Positions 8,050 through 17,842 of a stretch of 31,276 nucleotides of DNA are shown here, in pieces. The position numbers were made by a program, and so were the translations under genes. This DNA is from a virus. The DNA lies in the IMG/VR virus record IMGVR_UViG_3300020469_000163, positions 1 to 31,276 of that record; one strand, 5' to 3'. A model generated the notes under the pieces. It was not told the DNA's origin and made no database searches. It worked only from the letters and a program-made list of their open reading frames with translations. The first letter of the stretch is position 1; the number at the start of each line of letters is the position of its first letter.

Positions 8050-11000
8050 ATGGCTACACCAACAAGCAGATTAAAATTAAAGAAACAGACCCTCGGGTCC
8101 AATCTAAACCAGTGGGGTTTGAGCGGCGGGTTAAACGGTGCCTTCGATCAGGTTGACGTTCTTGCCGGTTACCTTGAGGTCAATCTAGGCTCAGCAACTA
8201 GCTACACATTTGGCACGACCAACTATGCTACGACGGGCAATGAGCACATGTATCGTGCCGTTAAGTTTAGCGGCTCGCCATCATCTGGCGTGACTGTAAA
8301 TATCCCGGCTGTAGATGATTTCAAATTTGTTGAGAATGCTACCGGGCAGACGATTACATTTTCCAATGGTTCCACGACTGCTACCTTGGCGAATACTTTT
8401 ACAGGTTACATCCGAACCAATGGCAGCTCGGTCATAACGGTCCTGACGTTGCCTGACGGCGTCAACGTAAAAACTGTGGCTGACAATATTGCCTCAGTGA
8501 ACCAAGTCGCGACTGACTCGGCGTCAGTAATTGCAGTGGCCGGGAAATCAACTGAGATAGGGCGATTGGGTACGGTTGATGCGGTGGCTGATATGGCGCT
8601 GCTAGGAACTACAGCGAACGTGGCGGCTCAAGCTTTATTGGGAACCAGCGCAAACGTCACGGCCCAAGGTCATCTTGGAACATCTGCTAATGTAACAGCC
8701 CAAGGTCATCTTGGAACCAGCGCTAATGTGGCGGCTCAGGCTTTGATTGGAACTAGCGCTAATGTAGCTGCTCAAGCATTAATTGGAACTTCTGCGAACG
8801 TGGCCGCTCAGGCGTTGATTGGAACGTCAGCGAATATAGCTATTCAAGCGTTGATGGGAACGACTGCAAATATTGCCGCCCAAGCGTTAATCGGAACTAC
8901 AGCGAACGTGGCGGCTCAGGCATTAATTGGAACAACGGCTAATGTAGATGCTCAAGCTCTTATTGGGACATCTGCAAATATTACAGCCCAAGCATTAATT
9001 GGAACTAGTGCAAACGTGGCCGCTCAGGCCTTAATTGGGACATCAGCAAACGTGGCCGCTCAGGCGCTTATTGGAACAACGGCTAATGTGAATGCTCAGG
9101 CCTTAATTGGAACGTCAGCAAATATTGCGGTTCAGGCGCTTCTAGGTACAAGTGCAAACGTAGCAGCGATGGCTCTGCTAGGGACGTCATCCAATATCAC
9201 AAATATGTCCAATTTGGGAACAACTCAAAATGTTTCCAATATGAATACATTGGCTCCGATAAGTGGAGACATCACCACAACGGCGGGTGTATCAACGGCG
9301 GTCACTGCTTACTCCAAACAGTACAGCGCGGGAAATGGGGACATCTCAACTCGCGCAGACGGGACGGGAACGGTCGCTGAAGGGGATCTTAGATTCAGAA
9401 CCGACACAGATACTATGCGAGTTTACAACGGCTCTGCTTGGGAAGATGCAGCGCCGGGAGCCGGGAACTATTACACAAAATCGGATTCCGATACTCGTTA
9501 TGCACAGGTGTCAAATAATCTGTCTGACGTAACGGCAACAACCGCCAGAACCAATTTAGGTTTAGATCCATTATTGGCGGCAAAAGCTCCATTAGCCTCG
9601 CCAGCATTAACTGGTTCTCCAACTGTCAACGGCGTTGCAATAGCCACAGGAACATCTGACTCAACGTTGGGAACGCTAACCCAAGCATTTACGGCTGGAC
9701 AGCAAACGACAATCAATCTGTCATCAAATGCGCTCTCTCCAAGTGTCGCAGTGACCAAGGAAGTTCCACAAACAGGCGTTACTAACAACCAATGGAACGT
9801 GGATTCCGCTGGCAGTGGAAATTACACACGATATAACACCGCGCCAGCTACAACGATTTCTTTTTCTGGTACGACAGCAACGCTTGGAAGCGGTTCGTTT
9901 TCTGCATCTGACGTAGGAAAAACAATAGAAGTCAACAATGGCAAGCTAATTTTAACAAATGTCAACGGTACATTCTCCGTTGCATCAACACCTGACAATT
10001 ACAACCAAGCCGCCAGTGGTGCGTGGCAAATGTACGGCTTAAAGTTTAACACTGCCGACACCGATTTAGAAGTTAGTAACACTCTTACAAACGCATACGA
10101 TTTATCAACAGCGGTATGGTCAAAAAAATATGACCATGTAGGCGTAACACAACCTAATGCGATGGAGTGGGTAGACAGCGGAACTAAGCTATTCGTTTTA
10201 AATACATTTAACAATACTGTGTATTCTTATACTGCATCAACGCCGTATGATGTTGGGTCATTAGTATATGTTGACCAAAGAACTGTTTCATCAGGCGATA
10301 ATAGCAATATGGGTATGGCTGTTAAACCAGATGGAACTGTTTTGTATGTTATTGGGACGCAATGGAATGCGGTATACTCATTCAATATGACTACGCCGTT
10401 CGACTTGTCTTCAGCCCCCTCGCAATATAATTCTTATTTTAGTTGTAATACTCAATTAAGCGGCGGGTCGGTTTCAGCACATTCTTTATTTTTTAAGCCT
10501 GATGGCACGGCTTTTTATGTGAATGGCTATAGCACGGCAACAGGTCGAGTATATCAATACAACCTAAACACAGCATGGGATATTACGACTGCGAGTTATT
10601 CCAACTACGGCCCAGCAGTTGTAAATTACAACCAAGGATTAACCTTTAACTCCGATGGCACACGGTTTTATATAGGAGAGCGAGGCGGTAAAACGATCCG
10701 CACATATCAAATAAATAATACGCCGTGGTCGCTTTACGATGTAAGCGGCCCAATTGCTTCATTCTCAGTAAGTAGCCACATTGATTATCCAGATGGTTTA
10801 ACATTTAATAATGACGGGAGTAGGTTCTATGTAACTGGGCCTAGTCGAGATGATATTGTCCAATGGGATGTTGGTAGCCTGCTTGCCCCAAGTGGATACC
10901 ATGCCGCGCACACAACGAACTCAATTGATAGCTCTACTTGGACTGACATAAATTCAATGACGGCCACAGATTCCGCTGGCACTGGCACAGTAAATTACGC

Positions 11001-12252
11001 TGTCTCAACTGACGACCGCACGACTTGGAAAATTGCACACAATACATCTGGCGCGAGAAACATTGTCAAAAATGCTAGTGGCACTTGGCAGTATAACTCA
11101 AACGGAACATATGGTTCTGAAACTTGGGTAAATGGTTCAACAAACAACGAGTTGGCTACACTTCAACAGGCAATGGAAGGGGCCGTATCAGTTACCAATG
11201 CTTATGCAATTTCTAATGCAACCGCTGGATACGGAGCAGTGTTTTCCGTTTCGACATACATGAGCGACCCTCGCGATATAGAATTTAGTGCTGATGGTTT
11301 AAAAATGTTCACCGTTGGGAGAACTGTTAATGCAGTTGTAGAGTGGCATCTGTCTACAGCCTTTGACTCGTCTACAGCGGTTTACGACAGCAATTTCAGT
11401 GTTTCTAGTCAAGAAGCTAACCCTACGGCATTAGCCTTTAAGCCTGACGGCACAAAAATGTATGTGGCTGGGCCAACTACTGGAAGTTTACAAGAGTATA
11501 ATTTATCGACAGCGTTTGACGTTTCAACTGCAAGTTATGTGCAAGGTTTTGCAATTTTTAATCAAGCCGCTAGTCCAGAAGGCATAGCTTTCAACAACGA
11601 TGGAACCAAAGTTTTTATTTCTGGAACTGGCAATGACGGAGTCAGAGAATGGTCACTGTCTACAGCATATGACGTAAGCACGATGTCGTACACTAGAGCA
11701 TTAACTGGTCTAGCATCTTCTAATTTGGGCGGTATAGCTTTTAATGCTGATGGCACTGAAATGTATCTTGGTTTCTGCAACAACTTTGACAGGTTGTATA
11801 AATACCAATTAAGCACTGCATTTGATATATCAACCGCTTCTGTAACAACTTATGTTGATTTAGGTAGCTACCAAAATGATATGAGAGGGATTTGTTTCAA
11901 TCCTAGTGGCACAAAACTTTTTACCATTGACCCAAATTTAGATAGAGTTTCTCAATATACACTTGGTTCATCTTCATTTGCGAATCAAATGAATAAAACC
12001 CAGCTAGACGCTGTATCAGACGCAAATCAATTTGGAGTGAGTGATGACCTAGACCTCGCCATTATTCTAAATCTCCCAAGCGGAACAGGCGTACCGTCTT
12101 CAGATGGCGTAAGCATAAATTATGACGCTAATGTAGCCAACCAAGGCGCAATTCTGGGGCCTAATGGCGATTATACCTATGACGTACCCGCCTTAAATAA
12201 AATCAGAATCACCGCCGTCAATGCGGCCACGTTAAAAATCAGAGTTGTTTAG
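8050..12252 (+). CDS. Giant tail fibre / receptor-binding protein, 1400 aa
   Basis: The N-terminus (residues 1-140) is an attachment domain of the kind MATPTSRLKLKKQTLGSNLN with a pelago-like beta region. Residues 173-400 are 19 tandem 12-residue units (see repeat feature). Residues about 430-540 contain GTVAEGDLRFRTDTDTMRVY and YYTKSDSDTRYAQVSNNLSD, classic fibre signatures. From residue about 680 there are two sets of about five beta-propeller-like blades, each with an F-x-PDGT-x-(M/F)-YV core and a Y-x-LSTAFD-(V/I)-S-TAS strand, separated by a linker of about 100 residues. The distal half is visibly richer in A+T than neighbouring genes and lacks CCCGGG sites, suggesting a recombined receptor-binding module. 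Confidence 0.9.
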   Translation: MATPTSRLKLKKQTLGSNLNQWGLSGGLNGAFDQVDVLAGYLEVNLGSATSYTFGTTNYATTGNEHMYRAVKFSGSPSSGVTVNIPAVDDFKFVENATGQTITFSNGSTTATLANTFTGYIRTNGSSVITVLTLPDGVNVKTVADNIASVNQVATDSASVIAVAGKSTEIGRLGTVDAVADMALLGTTANVAAQALLGTSANVTAQGHLGTSANVTAQGHLGTSANVAAQALIGTSANVAAQALIGTSANVAAQALIGTSANIAIQALMGTTANIAAQALIGTTANVAAQALIGTTANVDAQALIGTSANITAQALIGTSANVAAQALIGTSANVAAQALIGTTANVNAQALIGTSANIAVQALLGTSANVAAMALLGTSSNITNMSNLGTTQNVSNMNTLAPISGDITTTAGVSTAVTAYSKQYSAGNGDISTRADGTGTVAEGDLRFRTDTDTMRVYNGSAWEDAAPGAGNYYTKSDSDTRYAQVSNNLSDVTATTARTNLGLDPLLAAKAPLASPALTGSPTVNGVAIATGTSDSTLGTLTQAFTAGQQTTINLSSNALSPSVAVTKEVPQTGVTNNQWNVDSAGSGNYTRYNTAPATTISFSGTTATLGSGSFSASDVGKTIEVNNGKLILTNVNGTFSVASTPDNYNQAASGAWQMYGLKFNTADTDLEVSNTLTNAYDLSTAVWSKKYDHVGVTQPNAMEWVDSGTKLFVLNTFNNTVYSYTASTPYDVGSLVYVDQRTVSSGDNSNMGMAVKPDGTVLYVIGTQWNAVYSFNMTTPFDLSSAPSQYNSYFSCNTQLSGGSVSAHSLFFKPDGTAFYVNGYSTATGRVYQYNLNTAWDITTASYSNYGPAVVNYNQGLTFNSDGTRFYIGERGGKTIRTYQINNTPWSLYDVSGPIASFSVSSHIDYPDGLTFNNDGSRFYVTGPSRDDIVQWDVGSLLAPSGYHAAHTTNSIDSSTWTDINSMTATDSAGTGTVNYAVSTDDRTTWKIAHNTSGARNIVKNASGTWQYNSNGTYGSETWVNGSTNNELATLQQAMEGAVSVTNAYAISNATAGYGAVFSVSTYMSDPRDIEFSADGLKMFTVGRTVNAVVEWHLSTAFDSSTAVYDSNFSVSSQEANPTALAFKPDGTKMYVAGPTTGSLQEYNLSTAFDVSTASYVQGFAIFNQAASPEGIAFNNDGTKVFISGTGNDGVREWSLSTAYDVSTMSYTRALTGLASSNLGGIAFNADGTEMYLGFCNNFDRLYKYQLSTAFDISTASVTTYVDLGSYQNDMRGICFNPSGTKLFTIDPNLDRVSQYTLGSSSFANQMNKTQLDAVSDANQFGVSDDLDLAIILNLPSGTGVPSSDGVSINYDANVANQGAILGPNGDYTYDVPALNKIRITAVNAATLKIRVV
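8566..9249 (+). repeat. Tandem 36-bp repeat array encoding 12-residue units in the fibre
   Basis: Nineteen consecutive 36-bp units in frame. The protein consensus is L/I-G-T-S/T-A-N-V/I-A-A-Q-A-L; the first unit (LGTVDAVADMAL) and the last two (LGTSSNITNMSN, LGTTQNVSNMNT) are degenerate, and 16 central ones are nearly uniform. Third-base changes are frequent while residues are conserved, so the array looks maintained at protein level. This fits a long triple-helical or beta-helical stalk. Confidence 0.92.
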
Positions 12253-12261
12253 GAGATATAA

Positions 12262-13080
12262 ATGGTGATTTCAGTAGCAGATGCGTATGCTCTAGGGCCA
12301 GACGGCCAAGTCGATATGGATTTGTTCCAGCAATTTGCTAATCAGCAACAGGCAATGTTTACGCCTCAAGGTGGTACAGGGCCTAGCATGGGAAGCCCCC
12401 AACTAACGCTTGGTCAGCAATACATGGCGGGTAATCCAGATGTCCAACAAGACGCGATACGCAGAGCGCAAGCCGAAGGTCTAACTGGCGGTGATGCTTA
12501 TTCAAATCGTCTCGATGAAATAGCGCTGGAACATTTTAATAACTTTGGCAGGGCTGAAGGTCGAACAGGGTACGGCTACTCAGCGCCATCAAGTGGATCG
12601 TTTTTGCCATCTCCAAACGACATCCCCTCGTTTGGCGCAGGGGATCGCAGTAGGACCAATACGCCGGGTGTAAATATAAATCCGGGAAACGGGCAACCAT
12701 TTACCCCAGCTCCCGGTCAAACTGGTCTTGGCTCTATGCCGGGTGGAAATAATCAGAGCCAACAACCGGGATTTGATAATTCTGGCTATCAAACAGCGCT
12801 TAATAATTTTGGTGGCTTACTTAACAACTACGGCGATTTTTTCGGCGGCCTTTTATCAGGCGCTCAAAATGCTCAAACAAACATGCAACCCCAAGGTCAA
12901 AATTTTACTGGGTTCTATGGACCTCAACAAGCGGCCACTGGGTTTGGCGGGGGATTTAATAATTTCGGTAATTTTGGCGGCGCTCTTTCTGGCGGCTTCA
13001 GTAATGCATCGACGTGGGGCGGTGGCGGCAACGCATCGTCAGGCGGTAACACCGCCCACAGACAACTCTGGACGACTTAA
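12262..13080 (+). CDS. Gly/Asn/Gln-rich protein with an NPDV...FGRAEGR motif
   Basis: A 272-residue protein. Residues about 50-105 hold QQYMAGNPDVQQDAIRRAQA followed by ALEHFNNFGRAEGRTGYG, a short helical unit seen in bacterial surface and adhesin proteins, in which an (N/D)PDV is followed about 30 residues later by ALEHY-x-x-x-G-x-x-EGR. The rest is low complexity: Pro/Gly in the middle and many GGFNNFGNFGGAL-type runs at the C-terminus. A strong ribosome binding site (AGGAGATATAA) precedes it. It follows the fibre gene, so it may decorate the fibre or tail, which is inference. Confidence 0.65.
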   Translation: MVISVADAYALGPDGQVDMDLFQQFANQQQAMFTPQGGTGPSMGSPQLTLGQQYMAGNPDVQQDAIRRAQAEGLTGGDAYSNRLDEIALEHFNNFGRAEGRTGYGYSAPSSGSFLPSPNDIPSFGAGDRSRTNTPGVNINPGNGQPFTPAPGQTGLGSMPGGNNQSQQPGFDNSGYQTALNNFGGLLNNYGDFFGGLLSGAQNAQTNMQPQGQNFTGFYGPQQAATGFGGGFNNFGNFGGALSGGFSNASTWGGGGNASSGGNTAHRQLWTT

Positions 13081-13082
13081 AC

Positions 13083-15161
13083 ATGCCAACTGTAGAGCTG
13101 CCTATTAAGGCCGGTATCGTTAAAGATAATTCCGAGCTACACGCGGAGTCGCGGTGGATTGATGGCGACAAAGTACGTTTTCGCCGCGTCGGTCAGAAAG
13201 TGATGCCCGAAGTTATTGGCGGCTATGAGGATCTTTTTGACGCTGCGACAGGCGGCTATCTGCGCGGTAAGGCTCGCACGATTCACGTTTACGAAACGAA
13301 TGACAACATACGCCAAGTCGCCATTGGCTCATCATCCGACCTGTACGTTTATACGGGCGCCCTGTTATGGCCAATCACGCCTCTACGGGTTGAGCGCACA
13401 TTAAACAATGCGATCAGCGTGACTAGTGGATCGCCGACAGCGACAATTGTTTCAAGCTCCCACGGCGCCACGACAGGCGACTATGTGCTACTGTCACACG
13501 CCTCGGCGGTTGGCGGTATTAATCTTGGCGCGACCGGCGCATTTACCGACGCGATCACGGCGTCACAAAATTCCAAGACACTGCTTATCACTGATACGGC
13601 GCACGGGTTATCTACTGGAGACTCAGTGACGATTAGCGGGTCGAGTGCTATAGCCGGTGTGCCGGCCACTGAAATAAACAAAACGCTCACTGTCTATGTT
13701 AGTGACGTTGATCGATTTATCATTGCCGTTGATACGGCTGCTAATGCTGACGTGACCGGCGGCGGTTCTGTAACATGGGTTGGACATCGTCAGTATGAAG
13801 TGACGGTCACCGACGCCAATACTTACACGGTCACTGCTCCCGGGAACGCATCATCCACTGCGTCTAGTGGCGGTGGTTCGCTACTTGAGAAATTTATGAT
13901 CCCGGTGGGTAATGACACGTCGCTTGGCGCATCAGGATATTCGGCTGGTGCGTATTCGACTGGCTATTACTCACTGCCTGCTAGTACGCTTGCGACAAAT
14001 GCGAGAACGTGGACCCTAAGCAATCTTGGCGAGAAACTAATCGCCAATTATATTGAGAGCCCATTATATAAGTGGGAGAATAACCCGTCGATCAGGGCTG
14101 TCGAAATAACCGTAGCTCCTGACAAGAACCTGACCCACATGGTCACGCCAGAGCGGTTTCTAGTAGCACTTGGAACTAGTGACGACACGACATCGGCCTA
14201 CAGCCCGTTGACGGTTGCCTTCGCTACCCAAGAAGGTGGTTTATCGGCTGGCGACTGGACGCCTACCGCAACGAATAGCGCGGGTGATTTTATCCTTGGC
14301 GGCACGTCACGCATTGTGGCTGGCTGTCCTATGCCAGCGTTAAATCTGGTGTGGACATTAAACGAATTATTCAGCCTTCAATTCATCCCAAATCTGGACA
14401 CTGTATTCAGACCAACGCTAATCGGCTCTGGGTGCGGATTGGTAGGACAAAACGCTTGGGCCCGAGCCGGTGATAGTGGGTCAGTTTATTGGCTGTCCAC
14501 GTCGAAAGAATTTATGCTCTGGGCTGGCGGTACTCCGACAACGATCAGCTGCCCGGTAAAAGATTTTCTATTTGAAAATTTAGCAGATGGTCAGGAAGCG
14601 CTGATTCATGCAGGCACGTTAGATAGCCAAAATGAGATTTACTGGTTCTATCCGACGACCGACGCAAATGGCGTAACAGAAAACACACGTTATATATGTC
14701 TCAATTATGCGTTGTTAACTTGGACCGTAGGAACATTCGACATTACGGCCTTCGTTGACCGGGGGTTGGAAGAGTTCCCTATTGCCGCGTTTAGTGACGG
14801 CACAATGAAGCTTATGGAAAAAGGAACGACGGCTAACGGCTCGGCGATCCCAAGTGTATTTCTGGAATCTGGTTTCATTGATACGGCAGAAGGCCATCAA
14901 CATACATTTGTAAAACGATACACGCCTGACTTTGCCAAATTGTCTGGCGGCGTAAATGTTAAAATTCTATCGAAAGACTGGCCACAGAGCACGACGGTTA
15001 CGACGACCGATCTGGGCAACATATCATTGACCACTGAGAAAAAAGACTGCCGAATATCCGCTCGGCAAATTGCATTAAGATACGACTGGCAATCAAACCC
15101 AACTGACGGGCGACTGGGTCGCATCATGCTCGATTTAGAAAAGACTAGCAGAACTCGATGA
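13083..15161 (+). CDS. Tail nozzle / tail tubular protein B-like structural protein
   Basis: A 692-residue protein beginning MPTVELPIKAGIVKDNSELH with ESRWIDGDKVRFRRVGQKV and the EVIGGYEDLFD region, the start I associate with the long tail proteins (nozzle, or T7 gp12-like tubular protein B) of marine podoviruses. Later segments such as FLVALGTSDD, LSTSKEFMLWAGG and the C-terminal RQIALRYDWQSNPTDGRLGR also fit that group. Residues 112-265 contain a beta module that appears to have a second copy nested inside it. It overlaps the next gene by 4 bases. Confidence 0.72.
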   Translation: MPTVELPIKAGIVKDNSELHAESRWIDGDKVRFRRVGQKVMPEVIGGYEDLFDAATGGYLRGKARTIHVYETNDNIRQVAIGSSSDLYVYTGALLWPITPLRVERTLNNAISVTSGSPTATIVSSSHGATTGDYVLLSHASAVGGINLGATGAFTDAITASQNSKTLLITDTAHGLSTGDSVTISGSSAIAGVPATEINKTLTVYVSDVDRFIIAVDTAANADVTGGGSVTWVGHRQYEVTVTDANTYTVTAPGNASSTASSGGGSLLEKFMIPVGNDTSLGASGYSAGAYSTGYYSLPASTLATNARTWTLSNLGEKLIANYIESPLYKWENNPSIRAVEITVAPDKNLTHMVTPERFLVALGTSDDTTSAYSPLTVAFATQEGGLSAGDWTPTATNSAGDFILGGTSRIVAGCPMPALNLVWTLNELFSLQFIPNLDTVFRPTLIGSGCGLVGQNAWARAGDSGSVYWLSTSKEFMLWAGGTPTTISCPVKDFLFENLADGQEALIHAGTLDSQNEIYWFYPTTDANGVTENTRYICLNYALLTWTVGTFDITAFVDRGLEEFPIAAFSDGTMKLMEKGTTANGSAIPSVFLESGFIDTAEGHQHTFVKRYTPDFAKLSGGVNVKILSKDWPQSTTVTTTDLGNISLTTEKKDCRISARQIALRYDWQSNPTDGRLGRIMLDLEKTSRTR

Positions 15162-15517
15162 GCCGATCTTGGGAAGAGGTCAAACCTCTTATCGAAGCAG
15201 CGCTCGAATATCAGGACACACATAATATAACGGACGTTGAACGCGAGCTCGCCAATGACAGGGCTCAACTTTGGTGCGGTAAAAAATCAGCGTTGATAAC
15301 TCAGGTTGAGGATCATCCCCGGGGAAAGAAGGTCCGGGTGTGGTTAGCCGGCGGCGATCTTGGCGAGCTAGTCGAGATGTTGTCTGAAGTTGAACAATGG
15401 GCAGCTGAACAAAAATGTTTATCGGTGGTTATACAGGGCCGCCATGGTTGGGCTCGGGTATTAAAAAATTACACGCAGCCATATGTAAGTTTAGAAAGGA
15501 ATATTGATTATGGGTAA
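15158..15517 (+). CDS. GNAT-like conserved phage protein, 119 aa
   Basis: A 119-residue protein with an N-terminal helix (MSRSWEEVKPLIEAALEYQD), a strand pair around QLWCGKKSALITQVEDH, then VRVWLAGGDLGELVEMLSEV and a C-terminal CLSVVIQGRHGWARVLKNY. This strand-strand-AGG-helix-GR-GW layout is what I recall from a small phage family with a GNAT acetyltransferase-like fold. The canonical acetyl-CoA loop (R/Q-x-x-G-x-G/A) is not evident, so catalysis is doubtful. It lies between tail and internal virion genes and overlaps the nozzle gene (ATGA). Confidence 0.6.
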   Translation: MSRSWEEVKPLIEAALEYQDTHNITDVERELANDRAQLWCGKKSALITQVEDHPRGKKVRVWLAGGDLGELVEMLSEVEQWAAEQKCLSVVIQGRHGWARVLKNYTQPYVSLERNIDYG

Positions 15518-16547
15518 AGGTGGCGGCACAAAAATGGCTACGAGTACCTCGGATATCCCGTCGCGCTTCAGACCATTTGTTGATGAGAATCTTGCGTTGG
15601 CGGGAACATTGGCTAACACTCCCTATCAACCGTTTCAAGGGCCGACGCTGGCAGGCTTTCAACCTGACCAAATAGACGCCTTTAATCAGGTGCGTGGAAT
15701 GCGCGGTCAGATTATGCCTCAGCAACAAGCGGCTAACGCTGCCACGGCTGCCGGGATGAACTCAATCGTTAACCCTGACATAATGATGGGTAAATATCAG
15801 AACCAATTTCAAGATAGCGTCATAGATAACTTGGCGAGTGATCTTGGCCGCGAACGTGACAGGATGAACGCCACGGCCCGATTGCAAAGCCCCTACGGCG
15901 GTTCTAGATCAGCGCTCATAGAAGCTGAGAATAATCGCAACATGTTAGACAGGCTGGCCAGTCAATCAGGTCAGCTCAGGATGCAAAACTTCCAAGACTC
16001 GGCGAGACTGGGTCAGGCTGGCACTGGCCAGTTGATGCAGGGCGCCAACCAGATAATGAATCAGGCGGCAGCTAATCAGAAACTTGGATTGGATGCGGCT
16101 GGCGCACTATCGGGCATTGGGCAGCAGATACAGGGAATGCAACAGGCCGCTATGAGTGACCGCGAGAAACGCTTCCTTGATGAAATCAACCACCCATTGG
16201 CGATGCTGAACCTCAGACAGCAAGCCGTTGGTTTGACGCCCATGGGATCTGTGAGCCGTACGCCTATTAGTGGTGGCGGGACAGCGGGTGGTCTGTTAAG
16301 TGGCCTTGGCGGCCTTGCTCAAGGAGCAGCTGCTATGGGATTAAAGTTTGGATGCTGGGTAGCCCGGGAAGCATACGGTCCTGATAATCCTAAATGGTTA
16401 AGTTTCCGAACGTGGATGTACGCGGAGGCTCCTGACTGGTTGTTCAATACCTATATGAAGCACGGCGAGCGTTTCGCCAAATTTATCAGCAATAAACCGA
16501 AACTTAAATCCGCGATACGCTGGATGATGGATAAGGCGATAGGCTAA
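15510..16547 (+). CDS. Virion protein with CWVAREAYG C-terminal domain
   Basis: A 345-residue protein. The start MGKGGGTKMATSTSDIPSRF and the PYQPFQGPTLAGFQPDQIDA segment, followed by a long Gln/Ala/Met-rich helical middle, suggest a virion component released with the genome. The last 65 or so residues (CWVAREAYGPDNPKWLSFRT, then YAEAPDWLFNTYMKHGERFA and a helix of Lys residues) are a C-terminal module I recall at the ends of phage tail or ejection proteins. ATG 15510 is chosen because AGAAAGGA lies 9 bases upstream. Its stop overlaps the next ATG (TAATG). Confidence 0.7.
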   Translation: MGKGGGTKMATSTSDIPSRFRPFVDENLALAGTLANTPYQPFQGPTLAGFQPDQIDAFNQVRGMRGQIMPQQQAANAATAAGMNSIVNPDIMMGKYQNQFQDSVIDNLASDLGRERDRMNATARLQSPYGGSRSALIEAENNRNMLDRLASQSGQLRMQNFQDSARLGQAGTGQLMQGANQIMNQAAANQKLGLDAAGALSGIGQQIQGMQQAAMSDREKRFLDEINHPLAMLNLRQQAVGLTPMGSVSRTPISGGGTAGGLLSGLGGLAQGAAAMGLKFGCWVAREAYGPDNPKWLSFRTWMYAEAPDWLFNTYMKHGERFAKFISNKPKLKSAIRWMMDKAIG

Positions 16548-17842
16548 TGTCAGTACAGAACCTACTTAGAAACCTCGTCACCGAGGCCCAGTTAAACCAG
16601 CAACAAAGTCTGCGCTCGCAAAAGATGAAGGAGTTGGCGGCTGCCGCTCCTCGAGGTCAGGCGGCTCGCATTGGCGCACCTAGTCCGATTGTCAGACCGC
16701 CTAATAATTCACTCGGTCAGGGCATGTCAGCGTTAGGTAAGGCACTTGGCGACATTGGACAGATGAAGAAAGAGCGAGCGGCTAAGGATGCGTTTGGCGC
16801 CATGTATGAGCCGACAATGGTTACTGATGGCATGGGCGGCGCGACAGCTATGCCGACCTCGCCAAAGGCTGAGGCGCTCATGCGGTTTGCTATCGAAAAT
16901 TCCGGGACCAAGGCTGGCGAGTCTGCGTTGCGAGCGGCACAGTTAGCCACGCAGTCAGAAAACCAGAAGGCCACTCGGCAAAGTGATCTGGAAATGAAGA
17001 AGCTGGAAATCCAGCGAAAAAATTTACCGAAACTAAGAGCTGCAGCCACATTTTCGGCGGTCAGTCCAAAATTGGGGGAGATGGTTTCAAGCGATCAAAT
17101 GGAAATTAAAACAGCTGGTCAAATTGCTGCTAATCCAAATGCGTTAAAAATGTTTAACGATGGAAACATGGCTGGGGCGTTACAGGCGGCTAACATTAAA
17201 ATTGGCCGTACAGTAGAAGTTGAGAAAAATGGTGAAAGAAGAATTGTAGGCATTACGGATAATGGAACTCAGATTGACATAGGTCCCGCCGCGATGACAC
17301 CGGGTAGAGACAAGCCATATTCTGATGGCGTTTTCAGTCAGAAAATTGAACTAGCAGGGGAGACTGGCAGAGCGCGAGGCATGATTGAAATGGAAATGAA
17401 GCTATTAGACGGAGACCAGAAGAATGATAAGGCTATGGTCGCAATCCATGAGGCTTCAGGTATCCTTTCTTCTGGCAAAGCTACTGGAAGCACTATGGGT
17501 AACGTCTTAGACAATCTTGCGGAAGTAGTTGGTTATTCAACTCTCGGCGCCCAAGCGACAAGTCGATTAAAATTATTGCAAACAATCATTATGTTAGAAG
17601 GGAAACGGATGGAAGGGCAGCAATCTGACCGTGATGTAATACTTTACGAAAAAGCTGCTGCAAATATTGGTAACGCAAATGTTCCAGTAGAGACAAGGCA
17701 GGCTGCGTTGCGTACCCTTGCGCGATTGATGCGGAAGTATAGAAGTCGCCCTCGTGATGAAGGAGAAGGGTCATCCGCGGTTAATACTGAAACGATCCCC
17801 GCAATTCCAGAGGGATTTGTCACAATTAACGAGGGACCGTGA
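16547..17842 (+). CDS. Putative internal virion protein, 431 aa
   Basis: A 431-residue, largely helical protein starting MSVQNLLRNLVTEAQLNQQQ. It is rich in Ala, Gln, Met and Lys, has no signal peptide or enzyme motif, and contains the strand segment VEVEKNGERRIVGITDNGTQ. Tandem genes of this kind after the tail genes in podoviruses encode ejection or internal core proteins. The assignment is from position, size and composition only. It is coupled by TAATG to the previous gene and by TGATG to the next. Confidence 0.6.
   Translation: MSVQNLLRNLVTEAQLNQQQSLRSQKMKELAAAAPRGQAARIGAPSPIVRPPNNSLGQGMSALGKALGDIGQMKKERAAKDAFGAMYEPTMVTDGMGGATAMPTSPKAEALMRFAIENSGTKAGESALRAAQLATQSENQKATRQSDLEMKKLEIQRKNLPKLRAAATFSAVSPKLGEMVSSDQMEIKTAGQIAANPNALKMFNDGNMAGALQAANIKIGRTVEVEKNGERRIVGITDNGTQIDIGPAAMTPGRDKPYSDGVFSQKIELAGETGRARGMIEMEMKLLDGDQKNDKAMVAIHEASGILSSGKATGSTMGNVLDNLAEVVGYSTLGAQATSRLKLLQTIIMLEGKRMEGQQSDRDVILYEKAAANIGNANVPVETRQAALRTLARLMRKYRSRPRDEGEGSSAVNTETIPAIPEGFVTINEGP

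Noticed and set aside
8566-9249. CRISPR array or non-coding tandem repeat
   Set aside because: The units are contiguous, in frame with the fibre gene, vary at third positions and have no spacers.
8050-12252. Diversity-generating retroelement target in the fibre
   Set aside because: No reverse transcriptase or template repeat is seen in this window, and the fibre end shows no C-type lectin-like variable region.
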